Positions 1 to 11,879 of a stretch of 64,000 nt of DNA are shown one piece after another (position 1 is the stretch's first letter; the number at the start of each line of letters is the position of its first letter). Source of the stretch: Paragorgia papillata (taxonomy: Eukaryota > Cnidaria > Anthozoa > Scleralcyonacea > Coralliidae); contig JAWNZC010000100.1 in NCBI GenBank assembly GCA_035771165.1, positions 1,164,001-1,228,000 of the forward strand. The letters are read 5' to 3'. A program made the translations under genes and the position numbers. The notes under the pieces were generated by a model. It was not told the origin of the DNA. It ran no database searches and saw only the letters and a list, made by a program, of their open reading frames with translations.

Positions 1-266
1 ACGAATTTGCGGAGTTCGTAAACTTTGTGGCAAACGTCTGACTGCGGAACTCTTCCGTCAAGAGTTGTGTGAAACGCTCTGTAATCATTGTGAAATAAGG
101 ACTATTGTGTTTGGGCTTATGCAGCTACGGACTTATGGTGTGTGTGTTTGCGTCGTTCATGAAAAGCTTTATTTGAGACATGCACCGATTATTTTGCCGA
201 TTATTTTGAATAATCGGCCGATTACCGATTATTTTAAATAGTTTCCGATTTATCGGCTCATCTCTA
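1..266. mobile_element. hAT element, right end (unit 1 copy)
   Basis: This is the right end of the same hAT insertion that is complete at 4642-5712 in unit 2. It ends with the reverse complement of TAGAGATGAGCCGAT after several CCGATTA-type subterminal repeats and has the same right flank. Confidence 0.8.
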
Positions 267-782
267 ATATATTTCAAAAATCATTAATAATTCTTGAAGA
301 TCCCCCTGATTTACATAAACTTTAGCTTTGATTTTCTCGGCTTAGATGCTATTTTTCAAACTTACTACGCCAATTAACTTACCAAATAGGTCGTTTTTTT
401 GAAGCTTTTTAAAACATTAGCAGTACGTGTTTTAAATATTACATACATACATATATATATATATATATACATCAATTAAATATCGAATCGATATCAATTA
501 ATCGATCTGTGAATAGATCAATCCGTCATGGCTTGATGTTGTTTTTGCAAAATATATAATTCATAATAATATGTAAAATTTTAGAAAATAGAAAGTAGCA
601 AATAAATTTATTCAAAGAAGTACCTTGTATCATATAGTATTGGTATTCGTATGGGTAGCGTCTCCAATTCTTATCCTTTTTCCAAGCGCAAAATATTCCA
701 AAGGAACAAAATGACGACACATCTGCAAAATAAAGTATTAATATATATTTTCTTTCTATATTCAGTCGAATTTCCTTTAAAA

Positions 783-3610
783 ACATTGGTGCAAAACAAA
801 GTGGTTTAAATACAACCTCGTACCCAGTGTCTTAACTCTGTTTGCCACCCGACCTCCACGTTCGCTGTGAAAAGATCCCGGTCCAGGCTGGTCACGTGTG
901 GTATGTATGTATAAAAATAATCGATAGTGGGAGGGTGCCCGGCGTATCATAGTGCTTGATCTTGCTGGAATGGGCAAAGAAATATATTGGATTTTTAAAG
1001 AAATGGTATAACCTTGCGACAAGATTTTAAAACCGAAACAAGTTTTTTGACAGTTATTGTTTTAATTTACGCTGAGTATATATAAGTTTTACTGGAAGAA
1101 TCTTTGATCTTCTTATTCTTTTATCTTTAGTTTGAGTGCTTAACTTATTAAATATCTCCTCGATATCTCAGAATGTTTCACTCGGACTCCAGTTACGCCG
1201 CAGTTTTTATCTTTCGTCGCTTGATTATAAAATACGAACACGCCACCAGGGCAACGTTTTCGTCTCATTCAAAGTGTATTCAAATATCAAACAATAGCAA
1301 TCACCGACGAATAAATAAATATACACGATAACGTAGCAAAATAGTAAAATGTCTGAAAAGGAGATCATTATAGCAAGACACGTTAAAAACAAGGGTAAAG
1401 TCTAATGTAGATCCATTGCTGTCATATGCATGTCCTAATTTCTTGTCGGTTATTTGGTCTTTTGGAGAGAATGCATTGCGTTTTTACTTAGAAAGATATT
1501 AGACTTAAAGAAAAGGCCACAGACTCTCGTTCAAGTTAACTTTATTCCGCATCTTCTAGTTTTGACTGTTTATAAGGCAACAGCCCGTGTATCCAGACGG
1601 CACACGACATCGTTTCGACGTCGATTTGCGCTCAAAGTCGGGTTGCGACGTCGATCTACAAAAAATCGACGTTATTTCAACGTCGCTTTGGTGAACGTCT
1701 TATTGATGTCCGAAACAGATGTTGCCTCTACGTTGAAATGACGTCAATATTGTGTCGTCAAATTTCACGCCACTTAATCGCAACAATATCGACGTTGTCT
1801 TGTCAACGTGTCAGTGACGTCACAAAGAGTTGTTCTTTCGACGTTGAACCGACGTCGATATTGTGTCGTCAAAATTCACGCCACTTAATCACAACAATAC
1901 CGACGCTGTTTCGACTCTGCCTTGTCAACGTGTCATCGACGTCAAAAAGAGTTGTGCTTTCGACGTTGAACCGACGTCGATATTGTGTCGTCAAATTTGA
2001 CGTTGCTTAACCACTGAAATATCGACATTGTTTCGACGACGCCTTGTCGACGTGTTATTGACGTCAGAAACAGCGGTTGTTTTGACTTTGAATCCATGTG
2101 GATAATGTGTCGTCAAATTTCACGTCACTTAATTACCACCAACGGGGTAACGTAGGGGGGTATTCTACAGACCTCAAAATATAAGCTTATTTAATTTCGA
2201 AATATATCATATGCATGTTTTACGAATGTTATTTCAACTGTATTTATATTTTCCAGTATAAAGCTAAGACTTGCTTAATAAATTTCAATGTTTAACTATG
2301 CTTTTTCAGGAAATTAAAGATTAATAAATACGCTTATGATTACTAAATAAGTTGCATGACTCCTCACAAACTATATATGTTTGGCAAGTACATTGATCAA
2401 GGAATTCAAAAATGACAGTTACAAACACTTTTGAGGTCACATGATTTAATTAGCTATAACAACTCTATGAAACGTCCCTGCCACTTGTGTAAAAACTTAT
2501 AAATAAATGAAATAAAATAAATATATGTCAGCGACATCTCCAAGGTAGAACACGTCCAGAACAGGCAATATTTACGTTCCAAATCAATACAATTTCCAAC
2601 CTTACAAAACTCAATCAATGGCAAAAAAATGCTGACCATCAGCTCCCTGTCCTTTATTGTCACCGAGATCGTCCTCTTTGGGTTCCATTACGTTCTCGTA
2701 AGGATCCGTCTCGTCATGGCTGATTTCTTCTTGATCATAAGTCTCGTTGCAATCGGTATCTAATTCGTCGCCATCCTCCCCCGACAATTTGCTGCATCGA
2801 AAATGTTATCAATGATTTAAAGGACTTCATTCGAATCATTTATTAGGTGACCTCTCAGCACCATCTCCAAGGTGGGACATGCTCAAGACAGTCAATATTC
2901 ACGTTCAAAATCAATACAATTTACGAACTTACAAAACTCAGTCAATGGTGGAGAATGCTGACCAATGTTCCCTAGAGCGTGTCCAGTTGTTTCAATCCAC
3001 AAGACGCGGCCCACTTGAGTTCTTTTCTTTCGATTATTCAGACAGATAATATATGCAGTTCTGGTCGCTCAAAAGGGTGCGCGACAGGATATTAAAGTTC
3101 GATTTTTTAATTGAGGTTATTTCAAACGAAAATAAAAAGGTAAGGAAAACTACATTTTGTTAAATTTCGTATTATTTGATTCGCTGAGCAATTAAGCTAC
3201 GTTTGATTCGTCGTGTGCAAGGATTGTATGCTGGCAATGTGAGTTGAAGGCGCAAAGCTTTTTGCATTTCGATAATTATTTACTGAAGCTTCAGCAACAA
3301 CTACCACTTAGCTGCTTCAAACAAGAATGTCGCTGCAACGTCATATGCATTTTAAATTAATAGCTGGACTGTGTATAGATTATGCCAATGGAGATTACTC
3401 GCAAATGAAGACGGACAATATTAAATATTTGACTTGGTTTTATTCGTTCGCGTCTTCTCGTTCGAGATTGAACAAAGAACTTCGATCAATTATTGCATGG
3501 ATAGTTACAGTTCTCTTCCATGGTCAAACCGCGGGTCCTGGTATCTTAAATGTTACTGAATACAAGACCACTCTTCGTCGCCATGGACATGACTACATGC
3601 AGTCCAGGTG
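783..3610. repeat. Long dispersed repeat, copy 1
   Basis: About 2.8 kb that recurs in unit 2 and, more diverged and interrupted, at 17008-22340. It begins near ttggtgcaaaacaaagtgg and soon shows the CAACCTCGTACCCAG terminus shared with the MULE-like elements at 28393 and 22506. No coding capacity is recognisable; open frames here are short, and those over 1590-2140 come from a minisatellite. The right terminus is not resolved. Probably a large non-autonomous DNA element. Confidence 0.6.
1590..2140. repeat. ~120-bp minisatellite rich in ACGT palindromes
   Basis: Roughly 4-5 imperfect copies of a unit containing tattgtgtcgtcaaatt and cgacgttgaaccgacg. The block is dense in GACGTC, CGACGTCG and one perfect TGACGTCA (1815-1822). 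It is also present at 7035-7585 and, reduced, at 18375-18665. Translation gives an Arg/Ser-rich pseudo-protein that is an artefact of the repeat. Confidence 0.75.
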
Positions 3611-3781
3611 CTAACAACAAAAAATTAGTCGAATTGTTCGTTTTATGATACAAGCATGCAACTTGGCATGTAGATAGAGTTACTACTGCTGATGATTTTC
3701 TGATATAGGGCCAATGCAGATTTGTTCCTGGTTGCCACAAAATCGAGTTTTTCTTCCAATTTACCTATTAAAGTACAGACA

Positions 3782-4043
3782 TACATTCAGATAGCGTGAA
3801 GTGCGCATGGGCCCAGAGTGCTCAAACTTCCACAAGGGTAGTGAGCGTTGCATTATCGCTAATAGGTACCCACGGCAACTTCACAGAGTGCTCAACAACA
3901 CCGAAGTGAAGGAGCGTACATAGTTCAATCTACAGACACGGTGTTTCGCTGTACAACAGCTCATCAGTGTAGCTTGGAACAATCTGAATGAATTTCATCA
4001 ATTACTTATACACATGCGATCGTCGGTGACAACCGCATGTGGG
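3782..4043 (-). mobile_element. Hammerhead retrozyme, single monomer
   Basis: About 262 bp matching, in reverse orientation, the tandem retrozyme at 47842-48323, including gcgatcgtcggtgac and the ribozyme core. It is close to monomer length but lacks about 15 bp of the tandem copy. Metazoan retrozymes are small non-coding retroelements of a few hundred nt, carrying type I hammerheads and forming circular RNAs. The call rests on the ribozyme fold and on the similarity to the dimer. The copy sits exactly at the duplication junction. Confidence 0.75.
3930..3972 (-). ncRNA. Hammerhead ribozyme (retrozyme type)
   Basis: On the minus strand, in order: stem I CUACA, core CUGAUGA, stem II GCUG with loop UUGUA and CAGC, GAAA box, stem III of 3 bp (ACA/UGU, loop CCG), canonical GUC cleavage triplet, stem I UGUAG. 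All conserved core bases are present and all three stems pair without mismatch. Predicted cleavage lies between 3935 and 3934. Confidence 0.85.
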
Positions 4044-4044
4044 A

Positions 4045-4115
4045 GATCATCAGGCCACTATATATATATATATTTAAACGGGATCATCAGGCCACTATAT
4101 ATATATATATTTATT
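4045..4115. repeat. Duplicated Penelope/hammerhead 5' piece with TA tracts
   Basis: The piece gatcatcaggccactat plus a TA tract occurs twice head to tail (from 4045 and from 4083). Read on the minus strand it is a stem I segment followed by CUGAUGAUC, that is, the 5' part of the Penelope-type hammerhead seen at 45311 and 49260, without the rest. Confidence 0.5.
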
Positions 4116-4602
4116 ATATGGCTGGGTTTGATTTCCGGTCCGTACGCAGAACGACGCACGCTGATTGGTTCCTGAGAGGTCGGGATTTTACGATATTGAC
4201 CTCTGGTCTGTGTCCGGGTCAATACGCTTTTTTCTCGGCCCTGCAAGTTTTGGCGAGAACATTTCTGAGTTGATTTGAATACAAATAAAAGAGAACTGGT
4301 TATCTTTATTCAAATATTCTGAACAATAAAATGTGCTAGAACATTGCTGCTGGTTTTCTTTAAAGCTGTTTATCCAAAAACACGACAAATAAAGGCCAAA
4401 CTGGTGTAAACAAGAAGGCCAAGTAGCGACACGAAAAACTTAACAGGTAAGATAAACAGCATACTCCGAAGACAAAAACAACGCTCGAAACTTAAAAATA
4501 GAATGAACCAATAGCCATATAATAAATTCCTTATTAACCTCGTTTGCTCGGTCTGTACGGGACAGTATTTGCCATCGGTTTTCGTACTCGGTTAATAAGT
4601 CC

Positions 4603-4641
<39 letters not shown>

Positions 4642-4645
<4 letters not shown>

Positions 4646-5712
4646 GATGAGCCGATTACGAAAATTGCCGATTACTGAAGTCGATTCTTTGGTGGCCGAT
4701 TAATACAAATAATCGGCTGGTTAATCGGCATATGCCGATTAGTGCTACGTTGTTGGTTACCAGTCCCTGCGCAGTTTAGCAATGTTGTAGGGATTGCTAT
4801 TGTGAAATATAACAGAAATGTTTCGTGATGATTAGTTTTGCGTGTTTTGAGAATCAATTTCGTTTTGTTTGTCCGACTTTCAGTTTTATAAATCGGTATG
4901 CGCTACGCTATTAGTATTTGGCAAATTGTAATGTAAAAACAAAATATTATTCGCTTTATGTGGTGCTAATCTCTAAACACACGCTCTGAATAAACACTTG
5001 AATTGGGAGGCTCAGATACTTCAGCAGAACTTTAAACAAGTTGGGATAAACAAGTTTATTTGCTTGCCACCAAACATAAGGGCATGCTTGCAATGGCTGT
5101 AGCGGAAGGGCGAGAAAGGCGTCGATTTCTCCTTCAACTTTGTGGCTGGCGTTGGAAGTGCTGTCGCTTGACCCAACAATCTCGTCGAAGCAAGACCATA
5201 GGTCTTGATGAGGTTCAGTGCTGCAGCTCTTTTCTTGGGTTGAGATATTCTCGGTCGTGACTACCTTAACCGGTGAAGATCCTTTGCCATTTTCTCGTGT
5301 TGGTTTTAAAATTTAAAGTTTTAAAGGCGTTTCACAAATCTTTTGACGGACTAGAGTTCCGAAGTTCCGGTTCATTGTTTCCGAAGTTGGCGACAAGCAT
5401 TGCAACTTTGTTTTGATGCTCGCTATTTGATCGGCTGCCATACGTAACGAATTTGCGGAGTTCGTAAACTTTGTGGCAAACGTCTGATTGCGGAACTCTT
5501 CCGTCAAGAGTTGTGTGAAACGCTCTGTAATCATTGTGAAATAAGGACTATTGTGTTTGGGCTTATGCAGCTACGGACTTATGGTGTGTGTGTTTGCGTC
5601 GTTCATGAAAAGCTTTATTTGAGACATGCACCGATTATTTTGCCGATTATTTTGAATAATCGGCCGATTACCGATTATTTTAAATAGTTTCCGATTTATC
5701 GGCTCATCTCTA
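4642..5712. mobile_element. hAT DNA transposon, internally degraded
   Basis: The termini are inverted copies of TAGAGATGAGCCGAT. Flanks are atatatat (4634-4641) and atatattt (5713-5720), a 7/8 match to an 8-bp target duplication, the length expected for hAT, although it lies in a TA tract. Subterminal CCGATTA motifs occur at both ends. At 1,071 bp it is too short for an intact hAT transposon. Confidence 0.8.
4956..5534 (-). pseudogene. hAT transposase C-terminal fragment
   Basis: Two minus-strand reading frames make one decayed gene. The upstream part (5313-5534) is open from a Met and looks helical. After a stop and frame change, the downstream part (about 5300-4956) contains VEGEIDAFLALPL, then CPYVWWQANKLVYPNL and KYLSLP, the pattern of the hAT C-terminal dimerisation domain (W-W, then Y-L-x-x-P). 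The following SVYSERVF-like motif is only visible one frame over. The N-terminal BED finger and catalytic region are missing, so it cannot encode an active transposase. Confidence 0.75.
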
Positions 5713-6226
5713 ATATATTTCAAAAATCATTAATAATTCTTGAAGATCCCCCTGATTTACATAAACTTTAGCTTTGATTTTCTCGGCTTAGATGCTATTT
5801 TTCAAACTTACTACGCCAATTAACTTACCAAATAGGTCGTTTTTTGAAGCTTTTTAAAACATTAGCAGTACGTGTTTTAAATATTACATACATACATATA
5901 TATATATATATACATCAATTAAATATCGAATCGATATCAATTAATCGATCTGTGAATAGATCAATCCGTCATGGCTTGATGTTGTTTTTGCAAAATATAT
6001 AATTCATAATAATATGTAAAATTTTAGAAAATAGAAAGTAGCAAATAAATTTATTCAAAGAAGTACCTTGTATCATATAGTATTGGTATTCGTATGGGTA
6101 GCGTCTCCAATTCTTATCCTTTTTCCAAGCGCAAAATATTCCAAAGGAACAAAATGACGACACATCTGCAAAATAAAGTATTAATATATATATTTCTTTC
6201 TATATTCAGTCGAATTTCCTTTAAAA

Positions 6227-9056
6227 ACATTGGTGCAAAACAAAGTGGTTTAAATACAACCTCGTACCCAGTGTCTTAACTCTGTTTGCCACCCGACCTC
6301 CACGTTCGCTGTGAAAAGATCCCGGTCCAGGCTGGTCACGTGTGGTATGTATGTATAAAAATAATCGATAGTGGGAGGGTGCCCGGCGTATCATAGTGCT
6401 TGATCTTGCTGGAATGGGCAAAGAAATATATTGGATTTTTAAAGAAATGGTATAACCTTGCGACAAGATTTTAAAACCGAAACAAGTTTTTTGACAGTTA
6501 TTGTTTTAATTTACGCTGAGTATATATAAGTTTTACTGGAAGAATCTTTGATCTTCTTATTCTTTTATCTTTAGTTTGAGTGCTTAACTTATTAAATATC
6601 TCCTCGATATCTCAGAATGTTTCACTCGGACTCCAGTTACGCCGCAGTTTTTATCTTTCGTCGCTTGATTATAAAATACGAACACGCCACCAGGGCAACG
6701 TTTTCGTCTCATTCAAAGTGTATTCAAATATCAAACAATAGCAATCACCGACGAATAAATAAATATACACGATAACGTAGCAAAATAGTAAAATGTCTGA
6801 AAAGGAGATCATTATAGCAAGACACGTTAAAAAACAAGGGTAAAGTCTAATGTAGATCCATTGCTGTCATATGCATGTCCTAATTTCTTGTCGGTTATTT
6901 GGTCTTTTGGAGAGAATGCATTGCGTTTTTACTTAGAAAGATATTAGACTTAAAGAAAAGGCCACAGACTCTCGTTCAAGTTAACTTTATTCCGCATCTT
7001 CTAGTTTTGACTGTTTATAAGGCAACAGCCCGTGTATCCAGACGGCACACGACATCGTTTCGACGTCGATTTGCGCTCAAAGTCGGGTTGCGACGTCGAT
7101 CTACAAAAAATCGACGTTATTTCAACGTCGCTTTGGTGAACGTCTTATTGATGTCCGAAACAGATGTTGCCTCTACGTTGAAATGACGTCAATATTGTGT
7201 CGTCAAATTTCACGCCACTTAATCGCAACAATATCGACGTTGTCTTGTCAACGTGTCAGTGACGTCACAAAGAGTTGTTCTTTCGACGTTGAACCGACGT
7301 CGATATTGTGTCGTCAAAATTCACGCCACTTAATCACAACAATACCGACGCTGTTTCGACTCTGCCTTGTCAACGTGTCATCGACGTCAAAAAGAGTTGT
7401 GCTTTCGACGTTGAACCGACGTCGATATTGTGTCGTCAAATTTGACGTTGCTTAACCACTGAAATATCGACATTGTTTCGACGACGCCTTGTCGACGTGT
7501 TATTGACGTCAGAAACAGCGGTTGTTTTGACTTTGAATCCATGTGGATAATGTGTCGTCAAATTTCACGTCACTTAATTACCACCAACGGGGTAACGTAG
7601 GGGGGTATTCTACAGACCTCAAAATATAAGCTTATTTAATTTCGAAATATATCATATGCATGTTTTACGAATGTTATTTCAACTGTATTTATATTTTCCA
7701 GTATAAAGCTAAGACTTGCTTAATAAATTTCAATGTTTAACTATGCTTTTTCAGGAAATTAAAGATTAATAAATACGCTTATGATTACTAAATAAGTTGC
7801 ATGACTCCTCACAAACTATATATGTTTGGCAAGTACATTGATCAAGGAATTCAAAAATGACAGTTTACAAACACTTTTGAGGTCACATGATTTAATTAGC
7901 TATAACAACTCTATGAAACGTCCCTGCCACTTGTGTAAAAACTTATAAATAAATGAAATAAAATAAATATATGTCAGCGACATCTCCAAGGTAGAACACG
8001 TCCAGAACAGGCAATATTTACGTTCCAAATCAATACAATTTCCAACCTTACAAAACTCAATCAATGGCAAAAAAATGCTGACCATCAGCTCCCTGTCCTT
8101 TATTGTCACCGAGATCGTCCTCTTTGGGTTCCATTACGTTCTCGTAAGGATCCGTCTCGTCATGGCTGATTTCTTCTTGATCATAAGTCTCGTTGCAATC
8201 GGTATCTAATTCGTCGCCATCCTCCCCCGACAATTTGCTGCATCGAAAATGTTATCAATGATTTAAAGGACTTCATTCGAATCATTTATTAGGTGACCTC
8301 TCAGCACCATCTCCAAGGTGGGACATGCTCAAGACAGTCAATATTCACGTTCAAAATCAATACAATTTACGAACTTACAAAACTCAGTCAATGGTGGAGA
8401 ATGCTGACCAATGTTCCCTAGAGCGTGTCCAGTTGTTTCAATCCACAAGACGCGGCCCACTTGAGTTCTTTTCTTTCGATTATTCAGACAGATAATATAT
8501 GCAGTTCTGGTCGCTCAAAAGGGTGCGCGACAGGATATTAAAGTTCGATTTTTTAATTGAGGTTATTTCAAACGAAAATAAAAAGGTAAGGAAAACTACA
8601 TTTTGTTAAATTTCGTATTATTTGATTCGCTGAGCAATTAAGCTACGTTTGATTCGTCGTGTGCAAGGATTGTATGCTGGCAATGTGAGTTGAAGGCGCA
8701 AAGCTTTTTGCATTTCGATAATTATTTACTGAAGCTTCAGCAACAACTACCACTTAGCTGCTTCAAACAAGAATGTCGCTGCAACGTCATATGCATTTTA
8801 AATTAATAGCTGGACTGTGTATAGATTATGCCAATGGAGATTACTCGCAAATGAAGACGGACAATATTAAATATTTGACTTGGTTTTATTCGTTCGCGTC
8901 TTCTCGTTCGAGATTGAACAAAGAACTTCGATCAATTATTGCATGGATAGTTACAGTTCTCTTCCATGGTCAAACCGCGGGTCCTGGTATCTTAAATGTT
9001 ACTGAATACAAGACCACTCTTCGTCGCCATGGACATGACTACATGCAGTCCAGGTG
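6227..9056. repeat. Long dispersed repeat, copy 2 (inside unit 2)
   Basis: Same element as at 783-3610, carried along by the tandem duplication rather than inserted independently: flanks and internal differences are identical apart from tract-length indels. The ACGT-rich minisatellite of this copy is at 7035-7585. Confidence 0.6.
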
Positions 9057-9170
9057 CTAACAACAAAAAATTAGTCGAATTGTTCGTTTTATGATACAAG
9101 CATGCAACTTGGCATGTAGATAGAGTTACTACTGCTGATGATTTTCTGATATAGGGCCAATGCAGATTTG

Positions 9171-9478
9171 TTCCTGGTTGCCACAAAATCGAGTTTTTCT
9201 TCCAATTTACCTATTAAAGTACAGACGTATAAAGTTCACTTTTGGCAAATATAACTTATATTGTTAGAAAGTTTGCAAAAAACTATATGAAATTAATAAC
9301 TCAAAATAGGCTTGGAAAATCGTACTACCCGCTTAAATGTCCTCCATATAGTTTTTTGCGAACTTTCTAACGATATAGTTCATATTTGCTAAAAGTGAAT
9401 TTGAAATTTCACTTTTTGTAGAAGATTGTACTTTAATAGATAAATTGGAAGAAAAACTCGATTTTGTGGCAACCAGGA
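9171..9478. repeat. ~300-bp palindrome (fold-back)
   Basis: The left arm, from ttcctggttgccacaaaatc to gcaaaaaactatatg, is repeated in inverse orientation from catatagttttttgc to gattttgtggcaaccagg. A spacer of about 50 bp separates them. The duplication breakpoint at 9226 falls inside the left arm. Confidence 0.8.
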
Positions 9479-9481
9479 GTG

Positions 9482-10220
9482 AGGCCACACCATTTTAATT
9501 TTGTGTTTTACGGGCCCGCCGACGCTAAAAATCCGGAAAACAGAATAAAAATAAAATTGAAAATTTATCCTTTTATTTTTAAAATAAAAGAATAAATAAG
9601 TCAAGAATACAAAATAATAAAAATCAATGGTTTTGTTCTTGCCGAAGCTCACTTTTTATGGCTGAAATGACTTGTCAAAACACGCTGAATTCCCGAGGTT
9701 TTGCACTTTTGGTTTTAATAATATTGTTTGGATCGTGTTTTGAGCAATATTCATGAACCGGAACCCAGCAGACTTTAGGCAAAACTTTAGGCTCCAGTCC
9801 TCTAATATGGAATTATGGGCATGCGCAAAACATGGCCGATCCGCAAGACGCTCTCACGTGTGCTTTCAAGCTGCAGCTCGCTCTTTATGTAAATATCTTG
9901 GATGTGCCGTGATGGCGGGCCTACCAGATTGTGCGTGGTTCTCTGTTAGTACATTTACAGATCCTATAAACACTGCAAAATTTGTCTTGCTAACTCTTGT
10001 GTCTTATTGATCAGAATCAGTTAGGCAATGGCTAATCTATTATATCAATACATTGTACTATGTTGCTTTATAAATCCTTTCATGTGATACATAGATTTCT
10101 TGTGATAAATTTTAACATTCCTGAATCATCAATATAATTTTATTTTTATTTTTTCCCCTCCTCCGATCCTGAAAAAAGAGGATTTCTGCCCGCAAAACAC
10201 AAAATAAAATTGGTGTGGCC
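9482..10220. mobile_element. MITE-like element with AGGCCACACC termini
   Basis: Left end AGGCCACACCATTTTAATTT and right end (reversed) AGGCCACACCAATTTTATTT form an inverted repeat of about 35 bp that continues through a TTTTGTGTTTT-CGGGC segment. The interior of about 670 bp has no convincing gene. I do not see a clear target duplication. Confidence 0.65.
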
Positions 10221-10334
10221 TGATGGTGAGAATATTGGTGAAGTGAGTTTTATTAAATATATTGCAAAACTAAACGGTGAGCGGGAGTATTTTAGGAGGT
10301 GTATCGGAATCAAGTTCATACGTTTTCGACACAG

Positions 10335-10350
10335 TGGCGACCCCGGCAGG
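10335..10350 (+). promoter_or_regulatory. Candidate LTR-retrotransposon primer binding site
   Basis: TGGCGACCCCGGCAGG follows a CA-type LTR end (ttcgacaca). TGGCGACC is a common tRNA-primer site just after 5' LTRs. It lies about 430 bp upstream of the BEL/Pao gag start, which fits. The 5' LTR itself would be to the left and is apparently interrupted by the 9482-10220 element. Confidence 0.5.
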
Positions 10351-10765
10351 ATTGCCGAACATTGATTTTAAACGGCGAAATTTGTTGGTGTGCAACGCGT
10401 GTCAACATTCAAGACTGACGTGAAAGTTGGATTTTAAACGGCGATTGTTCGTGAGTTTGTGAATTAGTATACGACAAAACATTAACTGTGATTTAACTTT
10501 ACTTGTTCTACTAAATTTGTGTGCGATTGGTGTATGTTCTGTTGGTTTATTTGGTGAAAATTTGCGAGAATTTGTACTTTCGTTTTGTGATTTGTATAAT
10601 TGGTATCGTGACCGCGCGACTCGTTGGCAACTGGAGGTCTCGGTACGAGTCATATAAAATACTTCATTTAAGAACATTGGATTGGATCAGAGAGTCTTAC
10701 ATTGCATTTATTGGAAATTGAACTGTTTTGTTAACTGTTTTAAGCTAAATTATTGTACAAAAACA

Positions 10766-11210
10766 TGGAAAAAACATTGGAAGACCTTCGTAGCAAGTTG
10801 AAAACATTAAAGTTTCGTGTGGGTAAAACTAATGAAGTCATTGGTAAACATGATAAGGAGGCACTGGTGAGACACAACGTCTATCAGTCACAACTATTTC
10901 TACAATGGTCAACACTTTGAAAGAGAACATCGAAGAGACAATGTTTGCTAAAGGGGAAACAGAAGAACAAGTCAACGACTGGGCTAAAGAAACTGAAGTC
11001 TGTCTAGCTGAAGCTGATCAGTGCATACGGCAAATTACAAAGGAGTTAAAAGGTATGGAGTTGGTTGCGCAAGAAGCTATTACGGAACAAGAACAGCAAC
11101 AGAAACTTGAATTCGAGAAACTTTTAACTGAACAGAAATTGAGACAAGAACAAGAAGCTGCGAAAGAGAAAATGAAGCTCGACCTATAATATCAACAAAG
11201 GCTGAAGGAT
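10766..11210 (+). pseudogene. BEL/Pao retrotransposon gag, N-terminal part
   Basis: A first Met at 10766 opens MEKTLEDLRSKL, which stops after about 50 codons. The frame from 10905 continues with a highly charged, Gln/Glu-rich coiled coil (EEQVNDWAKE, EQEQQQKLEFEKLL). This order, a short helical start and then a long E/Q/K coiled coil leading to an M-P-K-L-V-I-S-K-F-D-G domain, is typical of BEL/Pao gag. A frameshift near 10870-10905 and the stop after KMKLDL break it, and the 11217-15570 transposon separates it from the rest of the gene at 15622. Confidence 0.65.
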
Positions 11211-11879
11211 GCCCAATAGTAGAGGACCTGGCTTCGAATTGTATGCACATAATTTAGGAGAGGGTAACTCAACTGATATAGGCTAATATGACCCCAAGGA
11301 ACAACTTGGGATGTGTGCCAAAATCTCTATCCGGGGCGAACAGCCCGAAAATGACCACGGCCTTTTTCACCGGAAGTGCTACTTCCGACATAGCTGTATC
11401 TTCTAAACTGTTTCAGCTACAGATTTTTTTAGGTGCTCAAAATGTTCAGAATGGCCATGTTTAGGGGGGTCATACAAGAGTGAAAAATCTCTAATTTGAT
11501 ATTTTACAAGAAAATCGCTAAAAACCGTTAGGGCAACTTCTCACCATACAAATACCTATACTGGAGTTGCCATATATTTATCAACTTAAACTTTCCGGAC
11601 TTAGAGCAGAGTTAGAACATTTATTTGTGTTTTTTTACTAGAGTTGAACTGACAATTTTGAATTTGATCAAGGCATTTTTTTAAAAGAAAGAAATCGAGC
11701 ATTTAATGAATATAAAGAAATTGTATTTTAACTTAAAATAAAAAATGAAAAACAAAGCTTATTAGTTTAGTAGACAGCAGTATCTAGAAAGCTTAAATGT
11801 TTCAAAGATCAGCAGGGAAATTTCCCAACAGCCAACAATGCAACTTTTAAAACTACATTACTACTGTTTTCCCATAGCC

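Larger units (their letters stand above)
1..3780. repeat. Tandem duplication unit 1 (right part)
   Basis: This stretch matches 5447-9226 almost base for base at an offset of 5,446. The differences I found are a few indels in homopolymer or TA tracts (near 397, 460, 741, 1390 and 2417) and a c/t change at 42. Sequence identity stops abruptly at 3780, so unit 1 would begin about 1.67 kb before the window. The near-identity means a very recent duplication or an assembly duplication; the indel types are those typical of long-read errors. Confidence 0.95.
3781..9226. repeat. Tandem duplication unit 2 (complete, 5,446 bp)
   Basis: The second copy begins with the edge of a retrozyme monomer and ends inside the left arm of a palindrome at 9171-9478. 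The length equals the offset between the two copies, which is what a simple head-to-tail duplication gives. It holds a retrozyme, TA tracts, a whole hAT element and the long dispersed repeat. Confidence 0.85.

Noticed and set aside
1454..2010. Arg/Ser-rich open frames, repeated at 6899-7455 and 18377-18711
   Set aside because: They coincide with the ACGT-rich minisatellite; the peptide simply follows the repeat and no start or splice context supports it.
3327..3614. 95-codon plus-strand frame, identical in the duplicate at 8773
   Set aside because: Lies inside the dispersed repeat; the diverged copy 3 does not keep the frame open.
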